In this document: positions 1 to 5,729 of the stretch, piece by piece
Layout: every line of letters begins with the position of its first letter
How positions within the stretch are numbered: position 1 is the first letter of the stretch
Assembly (NCBI GenBank): GCA_031262285.1
Contig: JAISHZ010000079.1
Location: 1-6,982 of the forward strand
Length of the DNA: 6,982 nt
Source of the DNA: Lachnospiraceae bacterium
Lineage (GTDB): Bacteria > Bacillota_A > Clostridia > Lachnospirales > Lachnospiraceae
Direction of reading: 5' to 3'
The notes under the pieces: generated by a model
Databases searched by the model: none
What the model saw: the letters and a program-made list of their open reading frames with translations, nothing else
What the model was told of the DNA's origin: nothing
Translations under genes and position numbers: made by a program

Positions 1-1179
1 CTCAATGAAAAGATACGATCCATTGAAGTGGGAGGGATAGAGAAGGCTTCTGATCTTAAAGATGAGAGAAACAGGATCCTAGACGAACTCAGCGAGCTTG
101 TAAACACATCGATTGGTACGGACTATTACGGCAATGCGACTGTTCAGATCGAAGGAGTGGATTTTGTCAAAGGAGACAAATGTTATGAAATGGGACTGGA
201 TGAAGACCCATTGACAGGCTTTTACACACCATTTTGGCCGCAGGACGCGCCATTTACCCTTACAGCAGAAGGAACCAAAGACTACTACATAAAAGACGCG
301 AAAGTTTTTAATATAGATAAGGTGATTTCCAGTGAACTCAATACCGATATTGGAGGGTTAAAAGCGACTGTCTTGGCAAGAGGAGATCACCACGCAGACT
401 ACACCGATGTTGCGGATACGGAAAGTTACGCCAAGGTTTCCAATTCTGTATTGATGAACGTGATGGCGGAATTCGATCAGCTCGCTCATCAGTTGGTGAC
501 CAAGATCAATGATATTCTGGCTGAGTCAGCCGGATTGCAGCAAGGCGACATTACGGTGATGAATGCTGACGCAAGTACGACCACACTGAAGGACGTAAAC
601 TATTGTATCGCTGATGCAGATGGCTATCTGCGTGATACGCAAGGGCAACCGATACAAGTATTTGATCGCAAAGATTGTGACAATTACACCAAAGCGACAT
701 TGGCGAGTGGAGAAGAGGTATGGATTCGCGTAGAAGAAGCAAAGGACGCTCCCGAAACGTTATATAGCTTAAAGACACTGACGATCAACACTTGGTTACG
801 CCAACAACCTTCAGAACTTGGGTTACGTCTGGAAGACGGATCGGAAGATATGGCGACTGCCAACAAACTCATGGATGCTTTCAATGAAGAATCTTACCGT
901 TTAAATCCGACGCTGATCAAAAAGAACAGTTTCGCCAATTATTATACAGATTTGGTTTCACAGATATCCAATTCCGGTTATGTATTCAGCAGTATACACG
1001 AGAACCAAGTCAATACGGTAGAATCCATTCAAAGTGCCAGAGAGCAGATTATGGGTGTCTCGTCGGACGAAGAATTATCCAATATGATTCGATACCAAAA
1101 TGCTTACAATGCGTCCAGTCGTTACATCAATGTGATCAGTCAGATGTTGGAGCATTTGGTATCTAGTTTGGGAGCCTAA
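1..1179 (+). CDS. flgK: Flagellar hook-associated protein FlgK, first of two copies (5' truncated by window edge)
   Basis: FlgK (HAP1) is exported through the flagellar type III apparatus and forms the first layer of the junction between hook and filament. The reading frame is open from base 1, so the start lies upstream; 392 residues are visible. The first visible residues (LNEKIRSIE, then LKDERNRILDELSELV) align with residues 186-217 of the downstream FlgK, so about 185 N-terminal residues should be missing. That gives an estimated full length near 577. The C-terminal export and assembly helix is intact: DEELSNMIRYQNAYNASSRYI, then a hydrophobic heptad ending VSSLGA, matching the family pattern DEE..N.I.YQ.AY.AS.R.I. 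The middle is diverged and carries three cysteines. It is followed after 53 nt by a second flgK, and the two are clearly paralogous rather than halves of one broken gene. FlgK identity is secure; the paralogue's specific role is unknown. Confidence 0.93.
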   Translation, partial: LNEKIRSIEVGGIEKASDLKDERNRILDELSELVNTSIGTDYYGNATVQIEGVDFVKGDKCYEMGLDEDPLTGFYTPFWPQDAPFTLTAEGTKDYYIKDAKVFNIDKVISSELNTDIGGLKATVLARGDHHADYTDVADTESYAKVSNSVLMNVMAEFDQLAHQLVTKINDILAESAGLQQGDITVMNADASTTTLKDVNYCIADADGYLRDTQGQPIQVFDRKDCDNYTKATLASGEEVWIRVEEAKDAPETLYSLKTLTINTWLRQQPSELGLRLEDGSEDMATANKLMDAFNEESYRLNPTLIKKNSFANYYTDLVSQISNSGYVFSSIHENQVNTVESIQSAREQIMGVSSDEELSNMIRYQNAYNASSRYINVISQMLEHLVSSLGA

Positions 1180-1221
1180 AGTCAAAAGGTGGGACTTTGA
1201 AACACCCATACTCATTTTGAT

Positions 1222-1228
1222 AGGAGGG
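1222..1228 (+). promoter_or_regulatory. Shine-Dalgarno of second flgK
   Basis: AGGAGGG ends 4 nt before the ATG at 1233 and fixes that start. A 6-bp inverted repeat, AAAGTC (1178-1183) with GACTTT (1193-1198), lies upstream and overlaps the stop of the first flgK. It has no U-tract, so it is not read as a terminator. Confidence 0.85.
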
Positions 1229-1232
1229 TACG

Positions 1233-3224
1233 ATGGCATCACAATTTTTCGGTTTAAATATTGCATATAGTGCATTGGTCAATAACAACGCAGCTCTGAA
1301 CACCACGACCAATAATATTGCGAATGTTCACACAAAAGGATATAGCAGGCAGCATGTTGTACAGCAAGCAAATGATCCGATACGTATGTTTGAGACTTAC
1401 GGATGCGCGGGAGCAGGTGTTGATACGCTTGCGATTGAGCGATACCGCGACGAATTTTACGATTCCAAGTATTGGGACAATGAGACCAAAGTCGGACAAT
1501 ACGAGACCAAGGAATATTATATGACGCAATTGGAGACCTATTTTGCAGATGACGGAACCACTGGCTTTCAAAGTGTGTTCAATGATTTTATGGATACCAC
1601 GTTAAGTGAGTTGATTAAGGATCCGAGTTCCTCTTCGGTTAGAAGCCATTTCGTCGGTTCTGCTTCTGCGATGACACAATACTTTAATGAATTGTCAGAA
1701 AATCTCTCCATATTGCAAAACAGCATCAATCAAGAAATCAAACTCAAAGTGGATGAATTGAATTCCATCTCCGGCGAGATTGCCAATTTGAGTCTTCAGA
1801 TCAATACCATAGAATTGTCCGGACCTACTGCCAATGAATTGCGAGACAGACGAGGACTTCTGGTCGATCAGCTTTCGAAGATCGTGGACGTGGAAGTCAA
1901 AGAAACACCCGTCATGGACAACAACAATGCGGAACGTGAGACGGGAGCGACACGTTTCGTCGTGAAAATCGCGGGTGGGCAAGTGCTCACGGATGGAAGT
2001 GATTACCATGAACTGGTATGCGTCGGGCGTACCAATGAAGAAAAAGTCAATCAGACAGATGTCGCAGGTCTTTACGATTTGTACTGGGATTACGGCGCAC
2101 AATTCAATCTATATAGTTCTGCCATCGGTGGGGAATTGCAGGGGTTGATTCATATGCGAGACGGCAATAACTCGGAGAGTTTTACCGGTCAAGTAACTGC
2201 AATGGGAAAGTCCACGGATGGTTCCAATAAAGATACAGTGACGATTGCGGTGACTAAGGACTTTTTGCAAGATCTTAACAAGTGCAATTTGTCAGACAGT
2301 GGCGGAAAGATTTCCTTTGAAAATCGCGAATTTTACTATGACTCTTGGGAATTTCAGACCTTCTTTGATGCACAGGGAAAACAGCAAGTTCAATATACAT
2401 TTACGATTTCTGACGACCCGGAATTGAATCCGGAGCGTGTGACGAATTTTTTGGTAGGGAAAAAAGCAGCGGTGGGCAATTCGGTTCCCTATCAAGGAAT
2501 CCCTTACTATGGCAAACAAATGAATGAGTGGATTCGTACGTTTTCCAAAAAAGCGAACGACATCCTTACAGCGGGATACAATCTGTATGATACACCGGGT
2601 CTCAACCTTTTTACCGGAACAGCCAATACAGATAATGATCAATATGAACTCCCCGACAGTACCGATTATGATGTGGAAGCGTTAATCGCACAGCAATCAA
2701 AAGCATTGATGGATGCGGATCCCACTTTAACGGAGGAAGCGGCTATATTGGCTGCGAAGCAGACGATTTCGATCAGTGTTTCTTCCTCGGATGATAGTTA
2801 CTATCGTATGAGTGCGAAGACATTTGCAGTTCGCACGGCTCTTATAAACGACGTGGGGTTGTTGGGAGCTGCCAAGAATCCGGTTTCCGCAGAGGGAGCA
2901 GAGCAATCACAAATGCTTTCCCAATTGAAAAGCATGGCAAACGATAAATCACGCATGAGTTTTCGCGGCGCAAGTGCATCAGAATTTTTGCAGTGTGTTT
3001 TGTCAGATGTCGCATTAAATACCAGTCAAGCGCAAAATTTCGCCAAAAGATATACCGATCTATCTAACACCATCGATACGCAAAGAATCTCCATCTCCGG
3101 TGTGGATGAAGATGAAGAGGCAGTGAATTTGGTGAAATACCAAAACGGATACAATCTGGCATCCAGAATGATTCAAACATTGTCGGAAATATATGATCGA
3201 CTGATCTTGGAAACCGGAGTCTGA
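1233..3224 (+). CDS. flgK: Flagellar hook-associated protein FlgK, second copy, complete
   Basis: This is a complete 663-residue FlgK (HAP1), a hook-filament junction protein exported by the flagellar secretion system. The ATG at 1233 is supported by an SD AGGAGGG at 1222-1228 and by the classic axial-protein N terminus: FFGLNIAYSAL, then NNIANVHTKGYSRQ around residues 27-40. Residues 150-220 form a helical, coiled-coil-like D1 segment with the ELRDRRGLLVDQLSKIVD block. GGELQGLIHMRDG (299-311) is the conserved turn before the next core helix. The C terminus has ISGVDEDEEAVNLVKYQNGYNLASRMI (620-647) followed by a hydrophobic heptad, the typical FlgK ending. It is longer than the usual 450-620 residues, mainly because of a beta-rich insertion at about 312-425. 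Four cysteines are present (58, 263, 351, 588), uncommon for an exported axial protein. It lies 53 nt after flgK copy 1 and 47 nt before flgL, so co-transcription is likely. Confidence 0.96.
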   Translation: MASQFFGLNIAYSALVNNNAALNTTTNNIANVHTKGYSRQHVVQQANDPIRMFETYGCAGAGVDTLAIERYRDEFYDSKYWDNETKVGQYETKEYYMTQLETYFADDGTTGFQSVFNDFMDTTLSELIKDPSSSSVRSHFVGSASAMTQYFNELSENLSILQNSINQEIKLKVDELNSISGEIANLSLQINTIELSGPTANELRDRRGLLVDQLSKIVDVEVKETPVMDNNNAERETGATRFVVKIAGGQVLTDGSDYHELVCVGRTNEEKVNQTDVAGLYDLYWDYGAQFNLYSSAIGGELQGLIHMRDGNNSESFTGQVTAMGKSTDGSNKDTVTIAVTKDFLQDLNKCNLSDSGGKISFENREFYYDSWEFQTFFDAQGKQQVQYTFTISDDPELNPERVTNFLVGKKAAVGNSVPYQGIPYYGKQMNEWIRTFSKKANDILTAGYNLYDTPGLNLFTGTANTDNDQYELPDSTDYDVEALIAQQSKALMDADPTLTEEAAILAAKQTISISVSSSDDSYYRMSAKTFAVRTALINDVGLLGAAKNPVSAEGAEQSQMLSQLKSMANDKSRMSFRGASASEFLQCVLSDVALNTSQAQNFAKRYTDLSNTIDTQRISISGVDEDEEAVNLVKYQNGYNLASRMIQTLSEIYDRLILETGV

Positions 3225-3234
3225 TTCCACAAGG

Positions 3235-3255
3235 CTATGAGGACGATACCCATAG
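3235..3255 (+). other. Small inverted repeat in the flgK-flgL gap
   Basis: CTATG (3235-3239) pairs with CATAG (3251-3255) around an 11-nt loop that includes GGA at 3241-3243. A second GGA lies in the flgL SD at 3263-3265. The stem is only 5 bp and there is no U-tract, so this is a weak RNA structure, not a terminator. Its role, if any, is unknown. Confidence 0.25.
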
Positions 3256-3271
3256 GTAGACGGGAGGGCAC

Positions 3272-4828
3272 ATGAGAATCACCAATCAGATCATGCAAAA
3301 AAACAATTTAAGCAATATCAAGATCAGCAAAACTGCGCAAGATACGCTTTCCAAACAGATGTCCGGTCAGAAGAAGATCAGCCGTCCTTCCGAAGATCCG
3401 GTGGTGGCGATACGAGCGCTTCGACTCAGAAGCAACGTCAGTGAGATCACGCAGTATTATAGCAAAAACATTCCGGATGCTCAGAACTGGTTGTCGCTGA
3501 CGGAAGACTCTCTTTCAGAGCTAGCTGACATTCTGGACGACATGGGAAAGCAATTTGAGAAGGGAGCAAACGGAGAGCTCAAATCATCTGATCGACAAGT
3601 CATCGCCACACAGCTCAAAGAGTTGCAAGATGCGTATTATGCCTGTGGGAACTCCGATCTGGCAGGGCGATATCTCTTTACGGGACTGCGTACGAGCTCC
3701 TCTCTGCGATTCTTAGAGGATCAGACGAAAGCGTATACGATCACCCAACAGATGGATCAAACAGCGATTGATACCGTGACTGCGGTCAAAACGACTGCCG
3801 CCGGTAATACCATGGATCTGATGGATGTCAACGCAAGCAATTATGACACCATATCCGTCACGCAAAAGGATGTGGAGGCGAAGGAGTTGCACCGTATACG
3901 TCTTTCCTATAATGAGTGTGATGCGGGCTATGCTCCAACGCTACAGTATACAGATGAGACCGGAAATGTCGTGACATTAAACGCTATCACCATTCCTTCT
4001 CACGAGGAACCCTATACGAAAGTAGACGCCACGAATCCTTTGGTATTTGTGCCCGAGACGGGAGAATTGCTGATGGATGACGCTACCTACGACAAACTCG
4101 CTGCGACCAAGGACAATGTAACGACGCAGGCCCAAAATGAATCGGAAATTCGGATCACATATCAAAAATCAAAGTGGATACAAGGTGATTTACGACCGGA
4201 GCACTATTATGCCTGTGAAGCGAAGGATGATTCGGGCAACACGATTTCTTACAATGCCGAATATTTAAATACCTATGGTTTACCGGACAGTCAGTCTAGT
4301 CAGTCGATCTCCTACGACGTAGGATTTAGTCAGTCTCTTCAGATTAACACCACAGCGGATCAGTGTTTCGATCCGGGGATACAAAGAGATATTGATGATA
4401 TGCTGGGTGCGTTGGACGATTGGACGAAAATGGAGTCTATTCAAACGCAATTAAAGGAACTGTTGGCAAAAGCACAGGGAGCAGATGCGACAGCGATACA
4501 GGAGAAGCTTCAGGCTGTCGATAAGGCGATTACATTCCAAAAAGACAAAGTACAAAAAATGTTTGAAAGCGGTTTAACCGCCATGGACGGATATTTGAAT
4601 CAAGTGAGCCTTAGCATTACAGAATGCGGGACGCGCGCAAGTAAGTTGGATCTGATTGAAAAGAGATCGCTTGGACAAAAGACCAGTTTTGAAGAATTGG
4701 CTGATGACAATGAAAACATAGACATTACTGAAGTGGCAATCCAATTAAGCAGTGCGGAATTCACTTACAACGCGGCGTTGCTTGCCACCGGCAAAGTGAT
4801 GCAAGCTTCTCTGATTAATTATATATAA
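3272..4828 (+). CDS. flgL: Flagellar hook-associated protein FlgL, large form
   Basis: FlgL (HAP3) forms the layer between FlgK and the flagellin filament. It is exported by the flagellar secretion system. The product has 518 residues. The N terminus (MRITNQIMQKNNLSNIKISK, then QMSGQKKISRPSEDPVVAIRALRLRS at 29-54) is the canonical flagellin/FlgL D0-D1 segment. The block around 105-140 (DRQVIATQLKELQDAYY, LAGRYLFTGLRT) matches the family's IA..L..L.......N....G.YLF.G pattern. Residues of about 385-518 form the C-terminal helices ending in NIDITEVAIQLSSAEFTYNAALLATGKVMQASLINYI, again typical. Residues 150-370 are a variable beta-rich region that makes this protein much longer than the roughly 300 residues of Bacillus or E. 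coli FlgL. It has five cysteines (125, 216, 315, 365, 452). The start is fixed by an SD GGGAGGG at 3262-3268, 3 nt before ATG. It sits between flgK and fliW and is probably translated from the same message. Confidence 0.96.
   Translation: MRITNQIMQKNNLSNIKISKTAQDTLSKQMSGQKKISRPSEDPVVAIRALRLRSNVSEITQYYSKNIPDAQNWLSLTEDSLSELADILDDMGKQFEKGANGELKSSDRQVIATQLKELQDAYYACGNSDLAGRYLFTGLRTSSSLRFLEDQTKAYTITQQMDQTAIDTVTAVKTTAAGNTMDLMDVNASNYDTISVTQKDVEAKELHRIRLSYNECDAGYAPTLQYTDETGNVVTLNAITIPSHEEPYTKVDATNPLVFVPETGELLMDDATYDKLAATKDNVTTQAQNESEIRITYQKSKWIQGDLRPEHYYACEAKDDSGNTISYNAEYLNTYGLPDSQSSQSISYDVGFSQSLQINTTADQCFDPGIQRDIDDMLGALDDWTKMESIQTQLKELLAKAQGADATAIQEKLQAVDKAITFQKDKVQKMFESGLTAMDGYLNQVSLSITECGTRASKLDLIEKRSLGQKTSFEELADDNENIDITEVAIQLSSAEFTYNAALLATGKVMQASLINYI
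4289..4335 (+). repeat. Three copies of AGTCAGTC inside flgL
   Basis: AGTCAGTC occurs at 4289-4296, 4298-4305 and 4328-4335. The first two form a tandem 9-nt repeat (AGTCAGTCT, AGTCAGTCG). They encode a Ser/Gln-rich stretch (DSQSSQS, FSQS) near residues 339-354 of FlgL, in the variable surface region. This is a small expansion with no evidence of wider function. Confidence 0.6.
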
Positions 4829-4859
4829 ACGAAACAGTATCCACCTTGATTCGCTAAGA

Positions 4860-4892
4860 GCGCCAAAACGCGACACAATACGCGTTATGCGC
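4860..4892 (+). promoter_or_regulatory. GC-rich hairpin just upstream of the fliW ribosome binding site
   Basis: The 78-nt gap between flgL and fliW can fold into GCGC (4860-4863) with GCGC (4889-4892), a small internal loop, then AACGCG (4867-4872) with CGCGTT (4881-4886) closing an 8-nt loop, ACACAATA. That is ten base pairs, eight of them G-C. The structure ends five bases before the fliW SD GGAG at 4898-4901. An alternative pairing of CGCG (4881-4884) with CGCG (4890-4893) would compete with it. No U-run follows, so it is not an intrinsic terminator. It could stabilise or delimit processed mRNA ends, or modulate fliW translation; the function is inference only. Confidence 0.45.
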
Positions 4893-4906
4893 GGAATGGA
4901 GACGCT

Positions 4907-5365
4907 ATGATCGTAAACACCAAAGTATTCGGAGAGATTGAATTATCGGAAACGAAAGTCATTACTTTTGCAAATGGGATCATCGGTTACCCGGAACTGA
5001 CGAAATTTGCGATTTTGCATGATGAAGAGAGCGGGACGCAGGCGGGGATCAGATGGATGCAGTCGCTTGAGGAACCGACGTTTGCGATGCCCGTGATGGA
5101 TCCGCTGTTGGTATATCCCGACTACGATCCGATGGTGGAAGGGGAATGGATCAAAGATCTGGGAGATTTGACACAAGAGAATTTACTGGTGCTTGTGACA
5201 GTATGCGTACCTTCGGATCTGAAACAGATGAGTGTGAATTTGCAAGGACCTATCATCGTGAATGTGGACGAGCGAAAGGCAGGTCAGATCATCGTAGATC
5301 CGGATCAATATCCGGTCAAGTTCCCTATCTATGATATCTTAAAATCGGGAAAGGCAGGTGATTAA
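4907..5365 (+). CDS. fliW: Flagellar assembly factor FliW (CsrA antagonist)
   Basis: FliW is a small cytoplasmic beta-barrel protein. In Bacillus subtilis it binds either flagellin or CsrA, relieving CsrA repression when flagellin is scarce. The 152-residue product has normal family length. Recognisable blocks are ETKVITFANGIIGYPELTKFAIL (15-37, the F..GI.GY/F..L..F motif), WMQSLEEPTFAMPVMDPLLV (50-69), ENLLVLVTVCVP (91-102) and the C-terminal NLQGPIIVNVDERKAGQIIV (111-130), the conserved NL.GPI.VN...R.G.Q block. The ATG at 4907 follows SD GGAG (4898-4901) by 5 nt. The csrA start lies one base beyond its TAA, and the csrA SD lies within its last codons, so the two are probably translationally coupled. 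That matches the fliW-csrA pairing in many Firmicutes and supports a partner-switch role here. Confidence 0.96.
   Translation: MIVNTKVFGEIELSETKVITFANGIIGYPELTKFAILHDEESGTQAGIRWMQSLEEPTFAMPVMDPLLVYPDYDPMVEGEWIKDLGDLTQENLLVLVTVCVPSDLKQMSVNLQGPIIVNVDERKAGQIIVDPDQYPVKFPIYDILKSGKAGD
5356..5361 (+). promoter_or_regulatory. Shine-Dalgarno of csrA, inside the end of fliW
   Basis: AGGTGA lies 5 nt before the ATG at 5367. An in-frame GTG at 5358 would add MIK, but it falls within this SD. The conserved CsrA N terminus MLxLSRK begins at the ATG, so 5367 is preferred. The site overlaps the last fliW codons, implying coupled translation. Confidence 0.8.
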
Positions 5366-5366
5366 G

Positions 5367-5585
5367 ATGTTGGCTCTTTCCAGAAAAAGAGGAGAATCTT
5401 TAATCCTCAACAATAATATCGAAATAACGATCTTGGATATCAAAGGAGATCAAGTCAAGATCGGCATTAACGCACCTAAGGAGATACCGATTTATCGCAA
5501 AGAGGTGTATTTACAGATTCAAGCAGCGAACAAAGCTGCGACCAACGCGGAAGGAATGAGCAAATTGAGAGATTTGCTTGGGTAA
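5367..5585 (+). CDS. csrA: Carbon storage regulator CsrA (translational repressor)
   Basis: CsrA is a homodimeric RNA-binding protein that recognises GGA in hairpin loops, typically overlapping a Shine-Dalgarno, and blocks ribosome access. The product has 72 residues from the ATG at 5367. Sequence landmarks are MLALSRKRGESL (1-12, with conserved L4), IEITILDIKGDQVKIGINAPKEIPIYRKEVY (18-48) and the RNA-contacting R44 (codon 5496-5498). N55 is present (codon 5529-5531), equivalent by alignment to the B. subtilis residue reported as needed for FliW binding. The C-terminal tail beyond residue 55 makes it longer than the roughly 61-residue E. coli form and resembles FliW-regulated CsrA proteins. 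It sits one base after the fliW stop and directly ahead of a leader rich in GGA hairpins, so flaG is a probable local target. No terminator follows. Confidence 0.96.
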   Translation: MLALSRKRGESLILNNNIEITILDIKGDQVKIGINAPKEIPIYRKEVYLQIQAANKAATNAEGMSKLRDLLG

Positions 5586-5596
5586 GTGAGAAATTT

Positions 5597-5623
5597 TTGG
5601 GATCCTATTCATTTTTGTATAAG
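5597..5623 (+). promoter_or_regulatory. Weak candidate sigma-A-like promoter ahead of flaG
   Basis: TTGGGA (5597-5602) and TATAAG (5618-5623) are separated by 15 nt. They match TTGACA at four positions and TATAAT at five, with a short spacer. A start near 5630 would give a leader of about 100 nt containing all the hairpins. A sigma-28-like element GTCGATAG (5628-5635) also occurs, but without a TAAA at the right distance. Neither is strong; readthrough from csrA is equally possible. Confidence 0.22.
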
Positions 5624-5655
5624 AACGGTCGATAGACTTGGTAAGAAGGCACCAA

Positions 5656-5673
5656 ACACAGACAGGATTGTGT
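5656..5673 (+). promoter_or_regulatory. Stem-loop with GGA in loop, candidate distal CsrA site
   Basis: ACACA (5656-5660) pairs with TGTGT (5669-5673) around the 8-nt loop GACAGGAT, with GGA at 5665-5667. It abuts another stem, TTGGT/ACCAA (5638-5655), whose loop AAGAAGGC lacks GGA. The loop has ACAGGA rather than the ideal ACANGGA, so it would be a weaker site. Confidence 0.4.
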
Positions 5674-5674
5674 A

Positions 5675-5700
5675 TTGAAATCAGTTTCAAGGATCGAAAC
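5675..5700 (+). promoter_or_regulatory. Two mutually exclusive hairpins, one exposing GGA
   Basis: TTGAAA (5675-5680) can pair with TTTCAA (5685-5690) around a TCAG tetraloop. Alternatively GTTTC (5684-5688) can pair with GAAAC (5696-5700), leaving AAGGATC as a 7-nt loop with GGA at 5691-5693. The two share bases 5684-5690 and cannot coexist, so this segment could be a conformational switch. The second form presents AAGGA, which fits the ANGGA core of CsrA sites. Confidence 0.4.
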
Positions 5701-5708
5701 CCTACAAT

Positions 5709-5724
5709 TTCACATGGAGGTGAA
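5709..5724 (+). promoter_or_regulatory. CsrA-type hairpin sequestering the flaG Shine-Dalgarno
   Basis: TTCAC (5709-5713) pairs with GTGAA (5720-5724) around the hexaloop ATGGAG, with a possible extra U-G pair from 5708 and 5725. GGA (5716-5718) lies in the loop, and the stretch 5712-5720, ACATGGAGG, matches the CsrA core ACANGGANG at every specified position. The flaG SD GGAGGTGA (5716-5723) is contained in this element, 6 nt before the ATG at 5730. Bound CsrA would be expected to block ribosome entry, as at the B. subtilis hag leader. Confidence 0.65.
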
Positions 5725-5729
5725 GAAAG

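Larger units (their letters stand above)
5586..5729 (+). promoter_or_regulatory. Structured leader between csrA and flaG, candidate CsrA target region
   Basis: This 144-nt gap has no open reading frame of note and is the longest non-coding stretch in the window. Its 3' 90 nt fold into consecutive 5-bp stem-loops: TTGGT/ACCAA (5638-5655), ACACA/TGTGT (5656-5673), GTTTC/GAAAC (5684-5700) and TTCAC/GTGAA (5709-5724). The last three carry GGA in their loops at 5665, 5691 and 5716, spaced 26 and 25 nt apart. That arrangement is what is known of CsrA-repressed leaders: several GGA hairpins, one covering the SD. The first 50 nt are AT-rich with T-runs but lack a stem for a terminator. The regulatory role is inferred from the motif pattern. 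Confidence 0.65.

Noticed and set aside
1178..1198. AAAGTC/GACTTT inverted repeat after the first flgK as a terminator
   Set aside because: The stem is AT-rich, the loop is long (9 nt) and no U-tract follows; the next gene's SD follows closely.
1695..2102. Open frame of 135 codons on the - strand inside the second flgK, and similar shorter antisense frames across the window
   Set aside because: They lie opposite clearly conserved flagellar genes, have no family resemblance or convincing SD, and are explained as shadow frames.
4310..4324. Perfect 7+1+7 palindrome TCCTACG-A-CGTAGGA in flgL
   Set aside because: It lies in coding sequence, a match of this size is expected roughly by chance in 7 kb, and no related copies or regulatory context are seen.
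4826..4852. TAAA at the flgL stop as a -35 for a sigma-28 promoter of fliW
   Set aside because: The sequence at the expected -10 (around 4845-4852) matches the consensus at only about three of eight positions.
5358..5366. GTG at 5358 as the csrA start (adding MIK)
   Set aside because: The GTG falls inside the SD that serves the ATG at 5367, and the conserved CsrA N terminus MLxLSRK begins at that ATG.
5586..5625. Intrinsic terminator after csrA
   Set aside because: T-runs are present (5594-5598, 5612-5616), but no GC-rich stem precedes them.
5608..5635. Sigma-28 promoter with -10 GTCGATAG before flaG
   Set aside because: The -10-like element matches GCCGATAA at six of eight positions, but there is no TAAA-like -35 at 14-16 nt upstream, so it is not called as a feature.
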